From contig NZ_URAR01000012.1 of assembly GCF_900545795.1 (NCBI RefSeq), positions 1 through 64,000 of the forward strand: 64,000 nt of DNA, read 5' to 3'. Origin of the DNA: an uncultured Veillonella sp. GTDB lineage: Bacteria; Bacillota; Negativicutes; Veillonellales; Veillonellaceae. The notes beneath the pieces are model-generated. The model saw only the letters and a list, made by a program, of their open reading frames with translations, ran no database searches and was not told the DNA's origin. Below, piece after piece: positions 8,717-16,629 of this stretch. The position numbers were made by a program, and so were the translations under genes. Position 1 is the stretch's first letter. Every line of letters starts with the position of its first letter.

Positions 8717-8917
8717 TTAAATGACATACTCTCCTCGACCTTTCAGCCATTGATGTAGAAACTTACCTTTAGATGATGCAGAAAGAAATGATTCAAATAA
8801 CGCTTTAGTACAATTAGGATAATGATATACAGCCCCATTTAAAAAGTGTACTTCAATAATACCTGATTCATAACCAATAGCGGCTATATTAGATGATGTT
8901 ACCGGAAATAATTTCAT
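8717..8917 (-). CDS. KTSC domain protein
   Basis: The 66-residue product covers almost exactly one KTSC domain: PVTSSNIAAIGYESGIIEVH, then FLNGAVYHYPN and ASSKGKFLHQWLKGRGEY. The classic KTSC residues (here VTSS near the start and K-GxF..xxKG at the end) are all present. These small proteins are common in accessory DNA and are often fused to or encoded beside RNA- or DNA-processing enzymes; a nucleic-acid-binding role has been proposed but not shown. It stands alone between the phage-like regulator and the ATPase gene, with a short AT-rich leader. Confidence 0.8.
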   Translation of the reverse strand: MKLFPVTSSNIAAIGYESGIIEVHFLNGAVYHYPNCTKALFESFLSASSKGKFLHQWLKGRGEYVI

Positions 8918-9025
8918 ACTGCATCTCCTTTATATTAAATAAAAATACTCTTATCATTTATATACTAATTATACTCTGACCAAATATGATATGCTTTTCA
9001 TTATACTGCTCTATTCTCTTTAAAT

Positions 9026-11251
9026 TTAGTAAGAAATGACCTTATTTTTATCTGAATCCTCAGCATCAATAAACTTTAAAATTGAATCTATTTCTCTTTT
9101 TAACAAATCATCATTAATATCAATTGCTGGTTGAAAAATATTCATATTCCCCTCAAAATGATTAAAGTCATTTATTAACGTCTTCTTTGAAGTTAAAAAC
9201 ACCCTTTTCCGTACAGCATCTAAAGATTTTCCGTTATACGCACAAGAAATTATTTTTCCCAATTGTAAATATCTTCCTTCAACTGAGTATTTTCGACACA
9301 GTACCTCTTCAATAATTAATCGTAGCGCTAAATATGAAAATGAATGCACTAAGGTTCTATTAAGTAACCTATATTCATCGTTTCTAATTATTTGTAAACT
9401 ATTAAGACTCCCATCATATAATAACTCCTTAAATTTATCTATTATTCCCTGCGAGTCAATACGATAACTATCCCGCTCATTGGTCTTATCATCTTTTAAA
9501 AATAAATCATAATATATTTTACCTATATCAACATACTCTGTTTTATATCCATGCATTACTTGCGAAAGCTTTTCTTTAATATCATATGAAACTAACCCTG
9601 AATATCCTCTCATAAAAGGTATTAAAGAGATTAAATATATAGATTGGTCTTGAACCTGCAATGAATTGGGATCTTTTAATAATTGAACAAACGCTTCTAT
9701 GTTGCATATCAAACTACTTTCAGAGTCACTCAGTTCAATAAACCCATTCTCACATCCTGAAGAATTATTGAAAATATACATTCTATATTTATTTCCTATT
9801 TGCCCACGTACCAAGCGTAATAAATCTGTATTATGTGTTAAAATAATTACTTCCTTTTCTCGTAATATTTTTGCAATAGCATAGACAATTTTATTTTTAT
9901 ATATTGAGTCAAAACTTGATATTGGATCATCAATAACTATTATTGGCTCACTTGCTTTATTAGCTTTAATGAGCTCAAAAGTTAAAGATATGAAGTTTTG
10001 TTCCCCTGTACTCAAGGGTAACTTAGCCCGTTCGACATGTAATAAGCTCGATTTGTCAAGACTTATAACTAAATCTTTATTATCTCTTTTTATAGTGAGT
10101 TCTTTTTCCATGCTCTCCTTCACTACTTCTTGTAAATAGAAAAAGTCCTCGTCATTTAGTTCAAACTTATTTTGAACCAATAAATTATATTCGTTTTCTA
10201 ACTTCAATATATCAGATTTGTTTATATAATCAATTAAAACTAAATGGTATTCATTAATATATTTATCTATATCATTCGATATGTCTAACTTCAATTGATT
10301 AAAATCACTAATATCTCCAGTATTTAAAATATCTAATATTTGCTCCTTTATTTTATATGGAGTACCTTCTTGCATTTCATTTATATCATCCATAATCTCT
10401 TTAAATTCTATATTCAATCTACCTATAATTTTAGACTTATGTTTATTTTTCTTATCTAGTACACGATGTAAATCTACATTTTGTGTATCACAAACAATAC
10501 ACTCTGTTCTGTCTTCATACTTTTTTAAAACTTTTACAGCAAGGTTAACCTCTTCATATTTTTGCACTTCAGGAACTGGTTCTAATTCATTCAATGTAAT
10601 TTTCAAAATTTTATAAATAATAGAGTGTTTATCATTTAATGACCTCGTCAAAAATGCTCTTTTTTCTTCATCTAAGTTTTCTGATTTTTCTACTTTATGA
10701 TAATTATCCACTATAAATTTTAAGTCTATAGGCGTAATGCTTTCTTCATAACCACGAGTTTTGGCAAGATTAAATAATAATTTATATAATGGGCTATTTA
10801 TTGTTTTTAAATAATTTAATATTACTGACTTAGTAGATGTAATGCCTAAAGTCTCTTTAATTTCATCATGAATTTTAATTGCTAATGATCGTAATCTTAT
10901 TTTAATTTCTTCCTTTAATTTATATTGCTTTCTAATTTTATCTCCTAAAAAAAGCTCATTTGCGTCTCCTTCTATAACATTTCTTTCAATCTGATCCTTA
11001 ATGACAAAAAATACATTATCTCCATTAATGTGATTATTATAATCATACTGAAGATTATTTCGATCATCTTCTTCAATAAGCTTTAATAGCGAAGTTTTGC
11101 CTGTTCCGTTGGCTCCATAAAGTATTGCAATCTTAGACTTATTCAATTTTATTTCATTATGTTTTACTAAATTATTAAATTCAGATTCAAAAATTCCATC
11201 TCTTATAATTTTTTCAAATTTTAATATATGTTCCAAATTTATAACCTCCAT
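9026..11251 (-). CDS. SMC/Rad50-like AAA ATPase with CxxC hook, candidate defence protein
   Basis: The 741 residues contain a complete ABC-type ATPase split by a coiled-coil insertion: Walker A GANGTGKT (46-53), signature LSTGEQ (413-418), Walker B IIVIDDPISSFD (437-448) and H-loop LTHNTD (471-476). Between the halves are charged helices with CIVC at 251-254, a candidate zinc hook. About 250 residues follow the ATPase core; they contain RTLVHSFSYLALR and NDFNHFEG and match no domain I can name. The plan fits AAA_13/PrrC-type ATPases, many of which act in phage defence or RNA cleavage. No Septu-type HNH partner is adjacent. The next gene upstream has a HEPN motif, but a terminator lies between them. 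The ATPase call is firm; defence is inferred. Confidence 0.75.
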   Translation of the reverse strand: MEVINLEHILKFEKIIRDGIFESEFNNLVKHNEIKLNKSKIAILYGANGTGKTSLLKLIEEDDRNNLQYDYNNHINGDNVFFVIKDQIERNVIEGDANELFLGDKIRKQYKLKEEIKIRLRSLAIKIHDEIKETLGITSTKSVILNYLKTINSPLYKLLFNLAKTRGYEESITPIDLKFIVDNYHKVEKSENLDEEKRAFLTRSLNDKHSIIYKILKITLNELEPVPEVQKYEEVNLAVKVLKKYEDRTECIVCDTQNVDLHRVLDKKNKHKSKIIGRLNIEFKEIMDDINEMQEGTPYKIKEQILDILNTGDISDFNQLKLDISNDIDKYINEYHLVLIDYINKSDILKLENEYNLLVQNKFELNDEDFFYLQEVVKESMEKELTIKRDNKDLVISLDKSSLLHVERAKLPLSTGEQNFISLTFELIKANKASEPIIVIDDPISSFDSIYKNKIVYAIAKILREKEVIILTHNTDLLRLVRGQIGNKYRMYIFNNSSGCENGFIELSDSESSLICNIEAFVQLLKDPNSLQVQDQSIYLISLIPFMRGYSGLVSYDIKEKLSQVMHGYKTEYVDIGKIYYDLFLKDDKTNERDSYRIDSQGIIDKFKELLYDGSLNSLQIIRNDEYRLLNRTLVHSFSYLALRLIIEEVLCRKYSVEGRYLQLGKIISCAYNGKSLDAVRKRVFLTSKKTLINDFNHFEGNMNIFQPAIDINDDLLKREIDSILKFIDAEDSDKNKVISY

Positions 11252-11412
11252 ACCTATCCCATTTTATAAAAACTAAATGTGTACTTCCTCGAGCTTATCT
11301 AACTATATTCAACTCCACCAATAAGAACATTTGTTCTTACTTTTATTCTATGATAAATATATTGAAAATTCAACAATACTATTATAATTATTATGCATAC
11401 TAATACGAACAT

Positions 11413-11445
11413 AAAAAAAGAGCAAACTATATAGCTGCTCTTTTT
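11413..11445 (-). terminator. Intrinsic terminator after the HEPN-motif gene
   Basis: The arms gagca (11420-11424) and tgctc (11436-11440) extend through A/T tracts to an acat/atgt pair. The structure ends in a T run on the minus strand. It lies 55-90 bases past the stop of the 351-residue protein, which argues against simple co-transcription with the ATPase gene. Confidence 0.7.
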
Positions 11446-11504
11446 ATGTTCACATTTATTCTTATTAATTATCCATAATTTATTTTAACTTTTTAAATAT
11501 GGCT

Positions 11505-12560
11505 TTATCTTACCTCTATTTGTTTATTAATCATATAAAATGCTATTCCAAAATATCCTTCTTTTTCAACCCTATCTTGATTAAATAAGTCTTTTTTATT
11601 TTTTTGAATATTTTCGGTAGTTGCAAATGGTATTTTCATAGAAAAATACTTTATCAAAAGTAATGTAGCAACTATATATTCCTTAACCTTATCCTCTGTC
11701 AAATTTTCAAATTTATCCCCTTCAGGATGAGTATCTTTATTTCTCAAAGCATTCATCTCTCTAATCAAATCTTCTATTTTTTTCAACAATTTAACTCCCT
11801 CAGTTTTTTTTATCACCTCTCTATAAATTTTAACTAAATAATCAAGTTTCCTAGAGCCAATATTATCCATCTTCTTTATAAAATTATTATCATTTTTAAA
11901 AATATCAATAGTTTTTGCATAGCGTAAAAAATCTCTAATAGCCCTAGCATACGCTCTATTACAAGCCTCTATGGAACTAACATATTCCTGTTTTCTAAAT
12001 AATTTAACAGCGTTTCGCCAATTACCATCAGCACTATTATCATCATTTTTTAACATTGCAAATGCATTAATTTCAATCTCTGTATACGCATTGACTAAAA
12101 AATACCGATAATCAAATTTATCAATCTTAATTATTATAGAATTATCTGAAATTTCTGTTATCAGCTGAAGGGAATCATCATATTGGAAATTTTCATGTTT
12201 ATGCCCCTTTATTAAAGATGTTGGCGAACAAAAAACATCAACAATCTTATATTCATCTGACAAATTGTCAATGTCAATCACTAGATCATTACTATTCTTA
12301 ATTTTTCGATCTAATTGATATACAACACCGCTTGATAAAAAATAAATAAGACCATATGGATTAATATTTTCACAAAAAAACATTAATAAAAGATCAAAAA
12401 CATCTGTTATTAGTTCTTCATGCTTAACACCATTTATCCAACTCCCTTTAACCATATTTAATTCTTTGTAATCACCGATTGACAACGCTGATGTCAAATA
12501 ACAATAAATTAAATGATTAAAAATTCCCTTTTCATTTAAATCTATTTCTTTAAAATTCAT
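11505..12560 (-). CDS. Uncharacterised protein with HEPN-type RNase motif
   Basis: The 351-residue product has no family I recognise over its first 180 residues. From about residue 185 it is all-helical, and residues 273-278 read RNKDTH, an exact Rx4H motif with asparagine after the arginine. HEPN toxins and the C-terminal domain of abortive-infection proteins use this form. It is followed by PEG and a hydrophobic helix (KEYIVATLLLIKYF), also usual there. HEPN proteins are typically metal-independent RNases acting on RNA in stress or phage response. The gene is very AT-rich and sits between the ATPase gene and the polysaccharide locus. The motif is visible; nuclease activity is inferred. Confidence 0.6.
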   Translation of the reverse strand: MNFKEIDLNEKGIFNHLIYCYLTSALSIGDYKELNMVKGSWINGVKHEELITDVFDLLLMFFCENINPYGLIYFLSSGVVYQLDRKIKNSNDLVIDIDNLSDEYKIVDVFCSPTSLIKGHKHENFQYDDSLQLITEISDNSIIIKIDKFDYRYFLVNAYTEIEINAFAMLKNDDNSADGNWRNAVKLFRKQEYVSSIEACNRAYARAIRDFLRYAKTIDIFKNDNNFIKKMDNIGSRKLDYLVKIYREVIKKTEGVKLLKKIEDLIREMNALRNKDTHPEGDKFENLTEDKVKEYIVATLLLIKYFSMKIPFATTENIQKNKKDLFNQDRVEKEGYFGIAFYMINKQIEVR

Positions 12561-12799
12561 AATTCTATCCTTACGCGCTTACCATATATTGTGCCGCAAA
12601 ACATTTTATATACTATATATTATACTAGTGACTTTTTTATTCATCAATATAAAGCAATAAGATAATTACTTTATATTCTAACACACTTCTATTATACCTT
12701 CACTCTACAACTCTACAAACTTCTTGATAAATTTTTCTAGTTTATTGTTAGCTTTTTGTTTCTTTATTTACTCCACTTTATCCTTATTTTAATATACAA

Positions 12800-12824
12800 A
12801 AAGAGCAGCCCCAAGCTGCTCTTT
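12800..12824 (-). terminator. Intrinsic terminator of the polysaccharide operon
   Basis: A perfect 10-bp stem aaagagcagc (12800-12809) pairs with gctgctcttt (12815-12824) around cccaa, with T residues following on the minus strand. It is 15 bases past the rmlB-like stop codon and closes the operon that begins near 28565. Confidence 0.88.
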
Positions 12825-12838
12825 CTTTATTTTCATCT

Positions 12839-13867
12839 CTATTCTTTTTTACTTTCATACATTTTCTTATAATAATGCTGATATTCCCCACTAATGATGT
12901 CTTCCCACCATTCACGGTTATCTAAATACCACTGAATGGTCTTTTTAATGCCATCCTCAAATTTAGTTTCTGGTAACCACCCAAGTTCTGTATGGATTTT
13001 GGTAGGATCAATAGCATACCGCCTATCATGTCCCTTACGATCTGTTACATATGTAATCAAGTCTTCCGATTTACCTAACTCTTTGCAAATCAACTTAACA
13101 ATATCAATATTAGCCATTTCATTGTGACCGCCAACATTGTAAACTTCCCCTTCACGCCCCTTGTGAATGATTAAGTCAATGGCTTTGCAATGGTCTTCTA
13201 CATACAACCAATCGCGAACATTTTTACCATCCCCATAGACTGGCAGTGGTTTGTTATTCAGTGCATTAACTATCATTAAGGGGATTAACTTTTCCGGAAA
13301 ATGATAAGGCCCATAGTTATTTGAACAACGAGAAATTGTTACAGGTAAGCCGTAGGTTCTAAAATAAGCTAATACAAGTAAATCGGCTCCTGCTTTAGAG
13401 CTACTATATGGAGAGCTTGCGTATAATGGCGTTTCTTCGGTAAATAACAAATCAGGTCTATCTAATGGCAAATCACCATACACTTCATCGGTAGACACTT
13501 GATGATACCGTTTAATTCCATGCTTACGACACGCATCCATAAGAACGGCCGTTCCCATAATATTTGTTTCTAAAAAAATTCCTGGATTTTCAATAGAACG
13601 ATCCACATGTGATTCAGCGGCAAAGTTAACTACCATATCTGGTTTTTCTTCCATGAAAAGTTGCTCAATAGCTTCGCTATCGCAAATATCAATCTTTATA
13701 AACCGAAAGTTAGAGTTATCCATTACACTTTTTAATGTCGATAAATTACCTGCATATGTCAACTTATCTACACAGATAATACGGTAATTCGGATATGTAT
13801 TTAACATATGAAAGATAAAATTTGAGCCAATAAAGCCGGCACCGCCTGTTACTATTATTTTCACCAT
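12839..13867 (-). CDS. rfbB: dTDP-glucose 4,6-dehydratase
   Basis: The 342-residue extended short-chain dehydrogenase has GGAGFIGSNF for NAD binding at the N terminus. The catalytic STDEVYGDL (Thr-Asp-Glu of this subfamily) and YSSSKAGAD (YxxxK) follow, then RCSNNYGPYHFPEKLIPL. The RmlB-specific TDE triad separates it from UDP-sugar epimerases. It converts dTDP-glucose to dTDP-4-keto-6-deoxyglucose in the cytosol, the common precursor of rhamnose and other 6-deoxysugars. It is the last gene of the polysaccharide operon, 97 bases from its neighbour, followed by a strong terminator. The other rml genes are not in the window. Length is normal. Confidence 0.93.
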   Translation of the reverse strand: MVKIIVTGGAGFIGSNFIFHMLNTYPNYRIICVDKLTYAGNLSTLKSVMDNSNFRFIKIDICDSEAIEQLFMEEKPDMVVNFAAESHVDRSIENPGIFLETNIMGTAVLMDACRKHGIKRYHQVSTDEVYGDLPLDRPDLLFTEETPLYASSPYSSSKAGADLLVLAYFRTYGLPVTISRCSNNYGPYHFPEKLIPLMIVNALNNKPLPVYGDGKNVRDWLYVEDHCKAIDLIIHKGREGEVYNVGGHNEMANIDIVKLICKELGKSEDLITYVTDRKGHDRRYAIDPTKIHTELGWLPETKFEDGIKKTIQWYLDNREWWEDIISGEYQHYYKKMYESKKE

Positions 13868-13964
13868 TATATCCCTATATCAAAAAATTATGTCTAAAAT
13901 AAAATAGCACTGCCTTCCGTCTTTATTTGTGCCCCAAAACCAATAGCCTAAAATATCTTGCTAT

Positions 13965-14876
13965 CTAGCGAAAGTATCTTAATGTCTCTTCTAGCCCCAC
14001 ACTTAACTCAACTTTGGCTTTAAACTTCAATTCCTTTTCCGCCTTCTCAGCACATAAGCAAGAATTCTCAATGTCCCCTTTTCTGGCCTCTCCATACTGT
14101 ACTTGTAAACATTTTCCAGAGGCTATGTTTAGCGTATCAACCAACTCATTAATGCTGGTTTCATTGCCTGTAGATACATTAAATACACCAACTACTGACT
14201 CCTGCTCTAAGCCTAATATATTAGCGTCTACTACATCACTAACAAATATAAAGTCTCTAGTCTGTTCGCCATTACCATAAATTGTTATTGATTCATCGCT
14301 TGCTAATTTCTGTACAAAGATGCTAATAACGCCACCTTCTCCACCATTCCCTTGACGTGGTCCATACACATTGGAATATCGATAGCATATATATGGCAAT
14401 CCAAAACTTTTATAATATAAATCCAAATAATATTCACTTGTTAATTTTGTTAATCCATAAAATGAGCTAGGTCGTCCATTTTGTTCTTCCTTAAGCGGCA
14501 ATGTGTTTAAATCTCCATAAACAGCAGCGGAAGAAGGCATCAACACCTTCTTTACCCCTACTGCTAGAGAAGCATTTAATACATTAATTAATCCCATCAG
14601 ATTTACATCACAATCATAAGCGGGATTATCCATTGATACAGGAACCATGGTCTGCGCTGCTTCGTGAAACACATAATCTGGCTTAAAAGACTCAAAAATA
14701 TCTCCAAGGGCATGATCTCTTATATCAATCTCCATAAATTCAGCTTTAGGATTAACAAATTCTTTACACCCTGTAGATAGATTGTCAATAACTAAAACTT
14801 GATGCCCTAACTCAATTAAACGATCCACCAAATGTGAACCAATAAAACCTGCACCACCAGTTACACAAATCTTCAT
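13965..14876 (-). CDS. NAD-dependent epimerase/dehydratase, GalE-like
   Basis: A 303-residue extended short-chain dehydrogenase with GGAGFIGSHLVDRL at the start, MPSSAAVYGD for the catalytic serine region, YGLTK (YxxxK) and YRYSNVYGPRQGNGGEGGVI. This pattern is typical of UDP-glucose/UDP-N-acetylglucosamine 4-epimerases of surface polysaccharide loci. It would supply UDP-galactose, or an N-acetylated form, for glf and the transferases of the same operon. It starts 24 bases after the Wzz-like gene. Substrate preference cannot be decided by eye; fold and reaction class are secure. Confidence 0.85.
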   Translation of the reverse strand: MKICVTGGAGFIGSHLVDRLIELGHQVLVIDNLSTGCKEFVNPKAEFMEIDIRDHALGDIFESFKPDYVFHEAAQTMVPVSMDNPAYDCDVNLMGLINVLNASLAVGVKKVLMPSSAAVYGDLNTLPLKEEQNGRPSSFYGLTKLTSEYYLDLYYKSFGLPYICYRYSNVYGPRQGNGGEGGVISIFVQKLASDESITIYGNGEQTRDFIFVSDVVDANILGLEQESVVGVFNVSTGNETSINELVDTLNIASGKCLQVQYGEARKGDIENSCLCAEKAEKELKFKAKVELSVGLEETLRYFR

Positions 14877-14900
14877 ATAATCCCCCCAAAAGATTCAAAA

Positions 14901-15554
14901 TTAATTGTTTGAATCTTTTCTAACCACGCTAATGCCATATCTCAACAATCCAATACCAATGCCTATAATAAAGCCAAATATTGTCATCTTTACAATCTTT
15001 GAAGTATCATTGCCTGCATTTAAATCTGCAGTTGGTACTGCACCATCTTTAATAACTTCCGCTTTTGCCAAATCAAAATTAGAAGTTATCCCTGTATTTG
15101 TTCCTTGTAATCTTGCATTTTCTAATGCAGTAATCATTTGCTCGTTAACAAACTTATTTACCTCTGCAACATAAGCCTCTTTAAAAGTATCAGAAAACTG
15201 CTTTATTTCTTCAGGATTCACACCTTGAAACTGTATACGAATGACTGTAGATTTATTTAACACATCCGCATTTACTGCTACATCAGGTGAGTCAGGATTC
15301 ATTCCCACCTCTTTATATAAATTGTTTAGCATATTTCCATTAGCAACTTGAACCGCAGTATTTACTGTTTGTGTATCAACATATTGCGGTAATCGAACCC
15401 AAACAGAAGTCATATACAATGGCGCTTCCGAGCGGCTAAGAAAAAATCCTACGCCTGCAAATAATAATGTACATATAATAATTATAAACTTGGATTTCCA
15501 AATATGCTTAATAACATCTAATAAGTCAATCGTCTTTATATCTTGATTCTCCAT
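14901..15554 (-). CDS. Wzz-type chain length determinant protein
   Basis: The 217-residue protein has the co-polymerase layout. One transmembrane helix lies near residues 17-38 (FIIIICTLLFAGVGFFL), followed by a periplasmic domain with predicted coiled helices, and a second helix near 190-208 (MTIFGFIIGIGIGLLRYG). It is shorter than classical Wzz (about 320) and lacks a fused tyrosine kinase, so it resembles the membrane adaptor part only. Wzz proteins set polymer length together with Wzy in the inner membrane. It starts 1 base after the NeuB gene. Family call good; modal length not predictable. Confidence 0.82.
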   Translation of the reverse strand: MENQDIKTIDLLDVIKHIWKSKFIIIICTLLFAGVGFFLSRSEAPLYMTSVWVRLPQYVDTQTVNTAVQVANGNMLNNLYKEVGMNPDSPDVAVNADVLNKSTVIRIQFQGVNPEEIKQFSDTFKEAYVAEVNKFVNEQMITALENARLQGTNTGITSNFDLAKAEVIKDGAVPTADLNAGNDTSKIVKMTIFGFIIGIGIGLLRYGISVVRKDSNN

Positions 15555-15555
15555 A

Positions 15556-16629
15556 TTATTCTCCTAACATATCCCACTGAAGAATAGTATCTTCCTCAAT
15601 ATCTATAGTAGATTTCTTGCCAATTACTTTATGACTCTCTGTAGGAGAAATTCCTGTTCCAGGACGTTTAAACGTAATTAACTCCTCAGTAATTGTTTCA
15701 CCTTTTTTAATATTTCGTGTAGCGACTATAGAACGTCTTGCATTTAAACGAGCTGTATTCTCAGATTCTAAACAAACCAGTTCACCTACACCTTTAATTA
15801 AATCAATATACTCAATTTCTTTGAGTATTTCTTCAGCATCATGTGGATCCATTGCATGATAGTGGTCATTGCCTGGCAATTGTTTATCTAAAGTAAAATG
15901 TTTTTCTACAACTTGTGCTCCAAGCAAATATGCAGTCTTAATTACATTATATGAATAATCAGGTTTTGTGTGGTCAGAATATCCAATAAATTCATCTGGG
16001 AATGTCGCTTTTAATGTAGCAATTTTTGCTAAATTAGCATGTTCATACGGTGTCGGATACTCTAATACACAATGTAAAAGTGTTAATTTTTTATCATTAT
16101 TAGCCTTAATCACATCTACTGCTTTTTGAATTTCTTCTAAATTTGATGCACCAATCGATAAAATAATTGGCTTGTTCTTTTTGGCGATATGCTCAATAAA
16201 TGGCAAATTGCTTAAATCAGAAGATGAAATCTTATAAACATCCATCAACTCATCTAAATAATCAGCTGATTCAAAATCAAATGGCGTGGAACAAAATTCT
16301 ATACCAATTTGATCGCAATAAGCCTTTAATTCTCTATATTCTTCTAAACCAAATGCATCAAACTTTTTAAAAAGTGCATATTGTGAATTCGTAGTTTCCT
16401 CTGTAGTATCCCAATATGAAGGAGAGTTTTTAGCTGCTAATGTTTCTGCCTTATATGTTTGAAATTTAGCAGCATGAATACCTGCATTTTTAGCTGCTAA
16501 TACCATCATTTTAGCTGCTTCCATATTAGAAATATTTAACTTACTAGCTATATCATAATAATTAACACCAATTTCAGCAATTAAAGCAAACTTCCCTGCT
16601 TCTAAACGTTCTTGAATTATACTTTTCAT
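15556..16629 (-). CDS. neuB: Nonulosonic acid synthase (NeuB family)
   Basis: The 357 residues have a TIM barrel of the NeuB family (AEIGVNYYD, KFQTYKAETL, FCSTPFDFESADYLDEL, KISSSDLSNLPFI, GYSDHT, EKHFTLDKQLPGNDHYHAMD). A C-terminal SAF antifreeze-like domain follows from about residue 295 (ARRSIVATRNIKKGETITEE). Such enzymes condense phosphoenolpyruvate with an N-acetylated hexose to give sialic, legionaminic or pseudaminic acid. The upstream gene, overlapping by one base, encodes a CMP-transferase fused to a PseG-like domain, which favours a pseudaminate-type product. PseB, PseC and PseH homologues, or a NeuC, are not in the window, so the substrate must come from elsewhere. Family firm; product inferred. 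Confidence 0.88.
   Translation of the reverse strand: MKSIIQERLEAGKFALIAEIGVNYYDIASKLNISNMEAAKMMVLAAKNAGIHAAKFQTYKAETLAAKNSPSYWDTTEETTNSQYALFKKFDAFGLEEYRELKAYCDQIGIEFCSTPFDFESADYLDELMDVYKISSSDLSNLPFIEHIAKKNKPIILSIGASNLEEIQKAVDVIKANNDKKLTLLHCVLEYPTPYEHANLAKIATLKATFPDEFIGYSDHTKPDYSYNVIKTAYLLGAQVVEKHFTLDKQLPGNDHYHAMDPHDAEEILKEIEYIDLIKGVGELVCLESENTARLNARRSIVATRNIKKGETITEELITFKRPGTGISPTESHKVIGKKSTIDIEEDTILQWDMLGE

Noticed and set aside
9026..11251. Septu (PtuA) or retron-associated ATPase
   Set aside because: No HNH nuclease partner or reverse transcriptase lies nearby, so only a general SMC/AAA_13-like call is made.
9026..11251. HEPN RNase motif in the ATPase C-terminal region (RTLVHS or NDFNHF)
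   Set aside because: RTLVH has only three residues between Arg and His, and no arginine is correctly placed before NDFNH.
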